A stretch of DNA of 9,456 nt from assembly GCA_902493545.1 (NCBI GenBank), contig CABUQI010000048.1:1-9456 (forward strand), read 5' to 3'. The notes beneath the pieces were generated by a model. It ran no database searches. It saw only the letters and a list, made by a program, of their open reading frames with translations, and had not been told where the DNA came from. Positions 1 through 5,315 of the stretch are shown one piece after another (the stretch's first letter is position 1; each line of letters opens with the position of its first letter). The position numbers and the translations under genes are program-made. This stretch comes from an uncultured Collinsella sp. (lineage in GTDB: Bacteria > Actinomycetota > Coriobacteriia > Coriobacteriales > Coriobacteriaceae).

Positions 1-1616
1 GCGGTCATGCAGCCCATGGCGCTCTGGACCAGCGAGGTGAAGGTGCAGCAGAGCAGGAAGGCGACGGGCACGTAGAGCATCCAGCCCTTGCGGCCGGTGC
101 ACTTGCAGAACACGGCGAGGGTGATCATGGTCATGCCGCCGAGCAGCTGGTTGGAAGCACCAAAGAGCGGCCAGATGTTGGCATAGCCACCAAAAGCGAG
201 GGCGAGACCGGGAAGCAGGGTGACGACCGTGGCGAACCAGGGGTTGCCGAGGACCTTCATGTAGCCGGCCTTGGACTCGATGGCCAGGGCGTCGTTGGTC
301 TGGGCAAAGAACTCGGAGAACGAGGTGCGGGCGATGCGGGCGACGGCGTCGAGCGAGGTCAGGGCCAGAGCGGAGACGTTCATGGTCATGAAGACGGTAG
401 CGAGCGTGCCGTCAACACCGAAGGCCTGCATACCGCGGGAGATGCCAGCGGCGAAGATCTGGAACGGGGTGGAAGCGACACCGGCGTTGAGGGCGCCGGT
501 ACCGGCGGTGTTCATATCGGAGAACATGATGCCGGCAACGATGATGGCAAGGATGCCGACGAAGGACTCGACGATCATTGCGCCGTAACCGACCTTGACG
601 GCGTCCTGCTCCTTCTCGACCTGCTTGGAAGAGGTGCCGGAAGAAACGAGGCTGTGGAAACCGGAGAGAGCGCCGCAGGCAACGGAGACGAACAGGACCG
701 GGAACATCATGCCGGAGGCAGTGGAGAAGCCGGTGAAGACCGGAGCGGTGATAGTGGCCTGACCGTTGACGCCCAGGACGACGATGCCGAGGACAGCGCA
801 GACGATCATGACGATCATCATGATGGAAGTGAGGTAGTCACGCGGGGTCTTGAGCATCTGGATGGGCATAGCGCCAGCGAAGACCAGGTAGACCATGACG
901 ACGGCGAACCACTGGAACTTATCCAGGTAGACCGGGAACTGCATACCGACGGCGAACATGAGGACCATGAGGACCACGCCGGTGACGAACTCGGCAGCAC
1001 CGGTAAGGTTGAACTTCTTCTGGGCCCAACCAAAGGCGATAGCGACGAAGGTGAACAGGATGGAGATGGTACCAGCGCAGCCGGCGGCATAGGACTTGGT
1101 GAAGTCGATGGCACCGGTAGCAGCACCAGAAGCGTCAACGGCCGGGGTGAACATGAACGTCTTGCAGACCATGTCGGTGAAGGCGGCGATGACGATGATG
1201 CAGAACAGCCAGCAGAACAGCAGGAACAGGCGACGGCCGGTCTTGCCGATATACTTCTCGATGAGCTGAGCGAGTGACTTGCCGTTGTTCTTCATCGAAG
1301 CGTACAGGGCACCAAAGTCGTGGACGGCGCCAAAGAAGATGCCGCCGACGAGGACCCAGAGCACGACGGGCAGCCAGCCAAAGGCCATGGCGACGATCGT
1401 ACCCGTGACAGGACCAGCACCGCAGATCGAGCTGAACTGGTGCGAAAACGCGGTGAAGGCGGAGACGGGCGAGAAGCTGTTGCCGTCCTTCATGCGCTTG
1501 GCCGGCGTGAGGGCCTCTTTGTCAACGCCCCACTTGTTGGCCAGCCAGCGGCCGTAGCCCAGATAGCCGCAGGCGAGCACCGCCGCGGCCACAACCATGA
1601 GCAAAACTCCGTTCAT
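1..1616 (-). CDS. cstA: CstA-family carbon starvation protein / peptide or pyruvate transporter (3' end missing)
   Basis: This is a multi-pass inner-membrane transporter of the CstA/BtsT family, whose characterised members take up peptides or pyruvate. The frame is open from ATG 1616 to the left edge, giving 538 residues with no stop, so the C-terminus is missing. The N-terminus has a hydrophobic segment ending in GYLGYGRWLA, the region of residues 59-72 reads HQFSSICGAGPVTG, residues 95-108 read FGAVHDFGALYASM, and SGFHSLVSSGTSSKQ lies near residues 316-330; all are typical of the family. Hydrophobic stretches continue throughout. Codon choice is strongly biased to G/C endings (nearly all lysines AAG), which suggests high expression. 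The start is set by GAGGAGG seven bases upstream. An intrinsic terminator lies only about 35 bases upstream of the start, so the gene probably depends on readthrough from a promoter farther upstream. Family assignment is firm; the substrate cannot be read from the sequence. Confidence 0.93.
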   Translation of the reverse strand, partial: MNGVLLMVVAAAVLACGYLGYGRWLANKWGVDKEALTPAKRMKDGNSFSPVSAFTAFSHQFSSICGAGPVTGTIVAMAFGWLPVVLWVLVGGIFFGAVHDFGALYASMKNNGKSLAQLIEKYIGKTGRRLFLLFCWLFCIIVIAAFTDMVCKTFMFTPAVDASGAATGAIDFTKSYAAGCAGTISILFTFVAIAFGWAQKKFNLTGAAEFVTGVVLMVLMFAVGMQFPVYLDKFQWFAVVMVYLVFAGAMPIQMLKTPRDYLTSIMMIVMIVCAVLGIVVLGVNGQATITAPVFTGFSTASGMMFPVLFVSVACGALSGFHSLVSSGTSSKQVEKEQDAVKVGYGAMIVESFVGILAIIVAGIMFSDMNTAGTGALNAGVASTPFQIFAAGISRGMQAFGVDGTLATVFMTMNVSALALTSLDAVARIARTSFSEFFAQTNDALAIESKAGYMKVLGNPWFATVVTLLPGLALAFGGYANIWPLFGASNQLLGGMTMITLAVFCKCTGRKGWMLYVPVAFLLCCTFTSLVQSAMGCMT

Positions 1617-1630
1617 TACATTTCCTCCTC
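1617..1630 (-). promoter_or_regulatory. cstA ribosome binding site overlapping a start-stop codon pair
   Basis: GAGGAGG at 1630-1624 lies seven bases before the cstA ATG (1616) and is a near-ideal Shine-Dalgarno match. Between them the sequence reads ATGTAATG. An ATG at 1621-1619 is followed at once by TAA (1618-1616), whose last A is the first base of the real start codon. The first ATG is only two bases from the Shine-Dalgarno, too close for efficient use, so 1616 is the preferred start. Confidence 0.8.
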
Positions 1631-1651
1631 TAAAAAGAACTTCCTAGACAT

Positions 1652-1691
1652 AAAAAAATGAGGGCCGTCGGTTGCGCTCGACGGCCCTCAT
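1652..1691 (-). terminator. Intrinsic terminator inside the cstA leader
   Basis: A perfect 13-bp stem (1691-1679 with 1670-1658, core GAGGGCCGTCG) encloses an 8-base loop. On the minus strand it runs straight into seven T residues (1658-1652, the first of which can pair). This is a textbook Rho-independent terminator for minus-strand transcription. It sits 5' of cstA on the same strand, with only about 35 bases left before the start codon. That is too little for a promoter plus ribosome binding site, so it is best read as the OFF structure of an attenuator. A simpler view is that it only stops readthrough from the upstream operon, but the good promoter at 1859-1887 would then be nonproductive. 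Confidence 0.88.
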
Positions 1692-1742
1692 CTTCATCAG
1701 CCGCCCGTTATCGTACGGGCTAGCTGTATGTGCTAACCCGCA

Positions 1743-1787
1743 TCAGATAATTACTACGCTGATAATGTTTAGCTGATGCGTGAACAT
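1743..1787 (-). CDS. Putative 14-residue leader peptide MFTHQLNIISVVII
   Basis: This short frame runs ATG 1787 to TGA 1743. Its last seven sense codons encode Ile-Ile-Ser-Val-Val-Ile-Ile, so six of the final seven residues are branched-chain amino acids, resembling enterobacterial ilv leader peptides. An AAGAGG ribosome-binding-like sequence lies at 1804-1799, eleven bases before the ATG. An in-frame ATG at 1811 would add eight residues (MIEEDFLD) but has only a weak ribosome binding site. The coding region is spanned by a perfect 8-bp stem (1780-1773 with 1746-1739) whose right arm contains the stop codon. Val codons are both GTA and Leu is CTA, uncommon in the surrounding G/C-ending genes. 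The peptide would act through ribosome stalling during its translation, not as a product. AT-rich DNA yields Ile codons by chance, so certainty is moderate. Confidence 0.55.
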   Translation of the reverse strand: MFTHQLNIISVVII

Positions 1788-1811
1788 GTCTAAGAAATCC
1801 TCTTCAATCAT

Positions 1812-1840
1812 GATGTGAACGATCCGTGCGTGTTCACATC
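1812..1840 (-). other. 9-bp inverted repeat at the 5' end of the cstA leader
   Basis: GATGTGAAC (plus strand 1812-1820) and GTTCACATC (1832-1840) form a perfect 9-bp inverted repeat around 11 bases. It begins about 11 bases after the predicted transcript start. It could be an RNA hairpin that delays polymerase or protects the 5' end, or a DNA operator for a dimeric regulator. The 5' strand of the RNA stem (1838-1832, GTGAACA) can alternatively pair with TGTTCAC at 1786-1780, which overlaps the leader-peptide start codon. Confidence 0.5.
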
Positions 1841-1858
1841 CCCCAGTGGTTGAAAAGG

Positions 1859-1887
1859 AGTATGAAACTTTAGTTACCTAAAGTCAA
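1859..1887 (-). promoter_or_regulatory. Predicted cstA promoter
   Basis: On the minus strand TTGACT (1887-1882) and CATACT (1864-1859) are separated by exactly 17 bases, giving a good housekeeping-sigma match (5/6 and 4/6). The transcript would start near 1851. The DNA just upstream is rich in A/T with an A7 run, which could act as an UP element. It is the only convincing promoter between the operon end and cstA, and it lies upstream of the leader terminator. Confidence 0.65.
1867..1884. promoter_or_regulatory. Palindromic operator candidate within the cstA promoter
   Basis: ACTTTAG-GTAA-CTAAAGT (minus-strand reading) is a perfect 7-bp inverted repeat with a 4-base centre. It overlaps the end of the -35 box and fills most of the spacer to the -10, so a bound dimer would block RNA polymerase. 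The half-site does not let me name a regulator; MarR-like or DtxR-like families would fit the size and position only loosely. Confidence 0.5.
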
Positions 1888-1985
1888 CGCAAATATGTAA
1901 TGAATTTTCAACTTTTTTTGAATTTCTCGGTATAAAACGCCACTGACCTCGGACTTTACCCCACGACAGTTTTTGCATGAGAGAT
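1888..1985. other. AT-rich intergenic DNA upstream of the cstA promoter
   Basis: These 98 bases contain no convincing gene. Positions 1888-1930 are strongly AT-rich, with a seven-base A run on the minus strand flanked by two related GAAATTC/GAAAATTC words. They lie directly upstream of the -35 box and could bind the polymerase alpha subunit. The remainder up to 1985 shows no clear motif. Confidence 0.4.
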
Positions 1986-2138
1986 GCCCCTGAGAGCCGC
2001 GGGAGCCGGGCGGCGCATATGAACTTTCCTGCTCTACAGTCCTGCGCAAGACGGAAAGCACATTAAGTGCTTTCCTTTGCGTGCGGAACTCGCGATAAAG
2101 TTCATATGCGCCGCCCGGCTCCCGCGGCTCTCAGGGGC
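1986..2138 (-). repeat. Hairpin element, copy 1 (42-bp arms, 69-base conserved core)
   Basis: A perfect 42-bp inverted repeat (1986-2027 with 2097-2138) encloses exactly 69 bases (2028-2096). Read on the minus strand, the core begins ATCGCGAGTTCCGCACGCAAAG and ends GTCTTGCGCAGGACTGTAGAGCAGG. An inner 9-bp stem (2053-2061 with 2067-2075, GGAAAGCAC/GTGCTTTCC) closes a 5-base loop read as TTAAT on the minus strand. A second, interrupted stem formed by CGCAA/TTGCG and TCC/GGA lies outside it. The same core recurs in reverse orientation at 2312-2380. The arm is GC-rich in its outer part and ends in TTCATATG-like sequence next to the core. There is no transposase gene nearby and no obvious target-site duplication. 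It could be a non-autonomous mobile palindrome, a structured RNA, or a 3'-end processing or termination structure; the sequence alone does not decide. Confidence 0.85.
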
Positions 2139-2278
2139 TCCCATCCCAAATGCGGAGCAAAGCTCCGCACACCATCTTTTTCTTTCAGCTAAAGCACGCC
2201 GGAAATTCGACGCAGCTGGCTAACCTTGCCGGACATTGTCGACGCCGAACCAACTCAGAAGCTATATCGATACAGAAA
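2139..2278. other. Spacer between the two hairpin elements, with a small hairpin
   Basis: No gene is supported in these 140 bases. The only clear structure is a perfect 8-bp hairpin, TGCGGAGC-AAA-GCTCCGCA (2151-2169). On the plus strand it is followed six bases later by a T-rich stretch (2176-2186). On the minus strand, the direction of the operon ending at 2426, it is followed by only TTT. It is therefore at most a weak terminator in either direction. Confidence 0.45.
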
Positions 2279-2413
2279 GGTCCCCGGACGGAGGGGCCGG
2301 ATATAAGGTTTATCGCGAGTTCCGCACGCAAAGAAGGCCACTTAATGTGGCCTTCGTCTTGCGCAGGACTGTAGAGCAGGAAACCTTATATCCGGCCCCT
2401 CCGGTCGGGGACC
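2279..2413 (+). repeat. Hairpin element, copy 2 (33-bp arms, 69-base conserved core)
   Basis: The arms 2279-2311 and 2381-2413 are complementary at 31 of 33 positions; the two mismatches are adjacent (GA against AC near the outer end). They enclose a 69-base core (2312-2380) that matches copy 1, read on the opposite strand, at 61 positions. All eight differences lie in the inner stem (2333-2341 with 2347-2355, GAAGGCCAC/GTGGCCTTC), as four base-pair substitutions that keep pairing. The loop TTAAT is unchanged. The arms have largely different sequence from copy 1 but share a layout: AAA next to the core, a short TATAT/CATAT word, then GC-rich sequence. The element ends 12 bases after the stop codon of the tsaB-rimI-tsaD gene, so it would appear in that gene's 3' untranslated region in reverse sense. 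Confidence 0.85.
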
Positions 2414-2425
2414 GCACCCGTACGA

Positions 2426-4810
2426 CTACAGCGTCATGTTTGGATCGGCGTCGACGTCGAACGGCGAGATTTCACCTCGGTCGAATTTACGGCGAGCGAC
2501 CTCCGCAATCATGGCTGCGTTATCGGTACAGGCAGACAAGGGCGGCACCGTTACGCGAATCCCCTGACGCCCAAGCTTCTTGATCATCATCTCGCGCAGA
2601 TGCGGGTTGGCCGAGACGCCGCCACCGATGCAGTATTCCTTGCATCCGGTAGCGTGCAATGCGTTTTTGGCCTTCTTGTACTGCACGTCAAAGACAGCTG
2701 CCTCAAACGAAGCTGCCAGATCGGGCAGGTGAATCGTGCGCCCGGCCTTGGTCTCCTGTTCAATGTAGAGCGTCACAGCGGTTTTAAGGCCCGAAAGCGA
2801 GAAGCGATAGTCTCCCCTGCTGTTAAGCGCGCGAGGAAAATCGATCGCGCGGGGATTGCCCGTCTCGGCCAGCTTGGAAATGATGGGGCCACCGGGATAG
2901 CCCAGACCCAATGCCTTGGCTACCTTGTCGAAGGCCTCGCCCACAGCGTCGTCGAGCGTCTCACCGAGCACCTCGTAGTCGCCCCACGCCTTCACGTGCA
3001 CGAGCATGGTGTGCCCACCCGAGACAAGCGTGAAGATAAACGGCGGTTTGAGGTCGGGTTGCGCCAGCAGGTTGGCAAACAGGTGCCCCTCCAGATGGTT
3101 GACGCACACGAGCGGCTTGCCGGCAGCGTAGGCAAAGCCCTTGGCGAAGGCGACGCCAACCACGAGCGCGCCCACCAGGCCCGGACCCTGTGTCACGCCC
3201 ACGGCGGCAAGCTCGCTGGGGGCAATGGCTCCATCCTCAAGACCAAGCGATGCTGCGGCATCCTCAAGCGCCGCATCTACGACACTCACAATCACCTCAA
3301 CGTGCTTGCGCGAGGCGATCTCGGGCACCACGCCGCCAAAGCGGGCGTGAAAATCAATCTGTGTCGACACCTGGTTGGCCAGTATATTGCCATCCGCATC
3401 GATAATCGCCACGGCCGTCTCGTCGCAGGAACTCTCGATAGCGAGCACTAGGCGACGGCGCTCAATTTCAGCGCACTCCTCAACGGTTCGCTCGGGCGCA
3501 GGCAGCGGCCATACACGCTGCTCGGCCGCCGTCGGCTCGGGCGAAGCGTTGTCGACCGGGAGCACGAGGGGCAGCGGAGCCGTCATGACGATGGCATCCT
3601 TGCCGGCACCATAGTAGCCGCGGCGACGGCCAGCCTCGGTAAAGCCCAGAGCGTTATAAAGCGCGATCGCTCCCTCGTTACCGTCCTCGACCTCGAGCGA
3701 AGCCGTGGTGCAGCCGAGCATCTGGGCATCATAGCTCACGTGCGACAGCAGCTTGCGGGCAATGCCCTCGCGGCGATGTGCCGGGTCGACGGCGACATCC
3801 AGAATCTGCACATCACCGTCCACGACCATACCGCCGGCAAGGCCCAGCAGCTTGCCGTCGTCGTGTGCCACCCACCAACTACGCGGCGCAGCGACGTCCT
3901 CGCCCAGTTCGGACAGGAACATGCCCGGCGTCCACGCCTCGTGTCCGGCACCTTCAAAGCAGGCAGCCTCCAGCGCGCTCGCGCCCTCGGCATCCGCCGC
4001 GCCCATGGGACGGAACTGCAGATGACGACCGGCGAGCTCATCGGCAACACCCGTAATTTCGCTCTGCGCACTCTCGGCAAGACCAAGACGCTTGCGCTCG
4101 TTTTCCTCGGCATCCGAAAGGCGCGTGTAAATCGGCAAGACGCGGGCCGGATCGCCGTCACCCGCAGCGTGCGCGAGCAGCAAGCCCTCGCCCGAAGGCC
4201 ACCACAGGTCGCGCTCCACGCAGCGGGCGGTCTCGTCCTCACCCAGCAGCTTGCCATAGCGCACGAGACCGTCACCGGTCAGCTGAACCTGGTCCCAGTC
4301 CGCTGCTTGGCGCCACTCATCGAGCGCAACGGCGGCCTTGACCACGTGTTCGCGCTCAAATTGACGCTCGGGACCCTCATCGACCAGCATATACAGCGCC
4401 GGATATACCTCACCGCGCATAGCATCGGCCAAGATACCAAGCTTGCCGCGCACGCCAGCCTTCCACGCCGTCCAAGCGCAAGCGTCGAGCGTCGACACGC
4501 CCAGCAGCGGAACATTGGCACCGCGCGCGAGGCCCTTGGCAGTGGAGATGCCGATGCGCACACCCGTAAACGACCCCGGGCCGCGACCGACCACGTAGCA
4601 ACCAACATCGCTGCGATCCAGACCGGCCTGAGCCAGCACGCCATCAACGGTATTCACGAGCTCAACGTTGGCGTGACGGCGACACATGTGGTCGCCACTC
4701 ACGAGCTTCGTCTCGCCCGTCCGCCCATCAATCCAGCTTGCCGCGCAGGCAAGCATGTCGGTCGAGGTATCGAGCGCCACCACCAGCGCGTTGTCGTTAT
4801 GCAAGCTCAT
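2426..4810 (-). CDS. tsaB-rimI-tsaD: TsaB-RimI-TsaD triple fusion: t6A37 tRNA modification plus ribosomal-protein acetyltransferase
   Basis: One 794-residue protein joins three normally separate units. Residues 1-240 are TsaB, the scaffold subunit of the t6A complex (VALDTSTD near the start, GPGSFTGVRIG at 77-87, LPIYTR near 226-231). Residues about 260-410 are a GNAT domain of the RimI type, which acetylates the N-terminus of ribosomal protein S18 (acetyl-CoA loop RREGIA near 346-351, then a YNALGF...GYY region). Residues about 454-794 are TsaD, which transfers threonylcarbamoyl to A37 of ANN-decoding tRNAs (IESSCDET at 458-465, metal-binding NHLEGH at 571-576, SGGHT at 597-601, TDNAAM near 762-767 with the third metal ligand). 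Key residues of all domains are present, so all are probably active. The frame is also open from TTG 4828, but ATG 4810, with AAGG nine bases upstream and a 14-base overlap with tsaE, is the better start. It is the last gene of the operon. Confidence 0.95.
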   Translation of the reverse strand: MSLHNDNALVVALDTSTDMLACAASWIDGRTGETKLVSGDHMCRRHANVELVNTVDGVLAQAGLDRSDVGCYVVGRGPGSFTGVRIGISTAKGLARGANVPLLGVSTLDACAWTAWKAGVRGKLGILADAMRGEVYPALYMLVDEGPERQFEREHVVKAAVALDEWRQAADWDQVQLTGDGLVRYGKLLGEDETARCVERDLWWPSGEGLLLAHAAGDGDPARVLPIYTRLSDAEENERKRLGLAESAQSEITGVADELAGRHLQFRPMGAADAEGASALEAACFEGAGHEAWTPGMFLSELGEDVAAPRSWWVAHDDGKLLGLAGGMVVDGDVQILDVAVDPAHRREGIARKLLSHVSYDAQMLGCTTASLEVEDGNEGAIALYNALGFTEAGRRRGYYGAGKDAIVMTAPLPLVLPVDNASPEPTAAEQRVWPLPAPERTVEECAEIERRRLVLAIESSCDETAVAIIDADGNILANQVSTQIDFHARFGGVVPEIASRKHVEVIVSVVDAALEDAAASLGLEDGAIAPSELAAVGVTQGPGLVGALVVGVAFAKGFAYAAGKPLVCVNHLEGHLFANLLAQPDLKPPFIFTLVSGGHTMLVHVKAWGDYEVLGETLDDAVGEAFDKVAKALGLGYPGGPIISKLAETGNPRAIDFPRALNSRGDYRFSLSGLKTAVTLYIEQETKAGRTIHLPDLAASFEAAVFDVQYKKAKNALHATGCKEYCIGGGVSANPHLREMMIKKLGRQGIRVTVPPLSACTDNAAMIAEVARRKFDRGEISPFDVDADPNMTL

Positions 4811-5303
4811 CTTGTACAGCCTTATCAATCAAATGGGAAAGCTCCATTGCGCGGTCACCGTGCGCCTCGAGCGTTATCGTTCGCACATCACTGTCGCCCT
4901 CATCACGCTTGAGCGTCACCGAAAGATACTCATCCGTCAGCTCGTCCTGGAATTGTTCGCCCCATTCCAGCAGGCAAGCACCCTCATAGCCCAGCACATC
5001 GAAAATGCCCGTATCCTCGAGCTCGTAGGCATGCTCCAAGCGGTATAGATCAAAGTGAAACAGCGGAATACGGCCTTGATCGTGAACGGCCATGAGCGCA
5101 AACGTAGGGCTCGTAACCATATGCCCATCGCCCAGCCCGCGCGAGACGCCCTTGGTAAAGTGAGTTTTGCCCACTCCCAGGCCACCGGTCAGGATGAGCA
5201 CATCGCCGTCCTCAAGGCACGGTGCAATTAGCTCGCCAAAGTACTCCGTATCGGCAGCGCAAGTCGTTTTGTAAGTACCTACCCCCAGGCGCTCCAGGGA
5301 CAT
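4797..5303 (-). CDS. tsaE: TsaE, ATPase of the t6A tRNA modification complex
   Basis: This 168-residue cytoplasmic P-loop ATPase associates with TsaB-TsaD and is needed for turnover in t6A37 synthesis. The Walker A loop GGLGVGKT is at residues 40-47, followed by the family-typical VTSPTF near 63-68, HFDLYRL near 83-89 and LLEWGE near 111-116. Length is close to the usual 150-170. The start ATG 5303 has AAGGAG five bases upstream, within the 12-base gap after the glycosylase stop codon. The end overlaps the fusion gene start by 14 bases (ATGAGCTTGCATAA), so partners of one complex are translated in a coupled way. Assignment is secure. Confidence 0.97.
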   Translation of the reverse strand: MSLERLGVGTYKTTCAADTEYFGELIAPCLEDGDVLILTGGLGVGKTHFTKGVSRGLGDGHMVTSPTFALMAVHDQGRIPLFHFDLYRLEHAYELEDTGIFDVLGYEGACLLEWGEQFQDELTDEYLSVTLKRDEGDSDVRTITLEAHGDRAMELSHLIDKAVQDELA

Positions 5304-5315
5304 ATATGCTCCTTA

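Larger units (their letters stand above)
1617..1851 (-). promoter_or_regulatory. Candidate ribosome-mediated attenuator leader of cstA
   Basis: From the predicted transcript start near 1851, the leader carries a short Ile/Val-rich reading frame (1787-1743) and then pairing segments that exclude one another. Stem B pairs 1739-1732 (GGGTTAGC) with 1724-1717 (GCTAGCCC). Stem A pairs 1726-1715 with 1708-1698, ten pairs around a small internal loop, and uses the right half of B. A candidate antiterminator pairs 1705-1700 (GGCGGC) with 1685-1680 (GCCGTC), using the right half of A and the left arm of the terminator. The two consistent states are A plus terminator (OFF) and B plus antiterminator (ON). 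A ribosome at the peptide stop codon would mask 1739-1732 and favour OFF; one stalled at the early Ile/Val codons would leave it free and favour ON. The pairings are seen directly; the regulatory logic is inferred. No T-box motif is visible. Confidence 0.62.

Noticed and set aside
654..1277. Plus-strand frame of 207 codons, very rich in Asp, Glu, Gly and His
   Set aside because: It is antisense to cstA, and its composition is what the reverse complement of G/C-ending hydrophobic codons produces. It has no ribosome binding site or recognisable domain.
1652..1851. T-box riboswitch as explanation of the cstA leader
   Set aside because: No T-box sequence of the GGNACCGCG type precedes the terminator and no stem I features are seen. 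A translated Ile/Val-rich frame explains the layout better.
1870..2061. Minus-strand frame of 63 codons in the intergenic region
   Set aside because: Most of it is half of hairpin element copy 1 and the rest crosses the cstA promoter region. The shared VLRRTVEQE string is explained by nucleotide conservation of the element.
1986..2413. CRISPR array or integron attC cluster
   Set aside because: There are only two copies, in opposite orientation, with no regular spacers or adjacent cas or integrase genes. The conserved part is the central core and not the end motifs typical of attC.
2236..2583. Plus-strand frame of 115 codons across hairpin element copy 2
   Set aside because: It runs through the palindrome and into the antisense of the TsaD end, so it cannot be one conserved protein.
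2600..3451. Plus-strand frame of 283 codons opposite the TsaD domain
   Set aside because: It is antisense to TsaD catalytic motifs and lacks a start signal or recognisable product.
3740..4912. Plus-strand frame of 390 codons opposite the TsaB-RimI region
   Set aside because: It lies wholly opposite a gene with clear domain motifs, spans the tsaE/fusion junction, and its translation resembles no family. It is an open frame caused by GC-rich codon bias.
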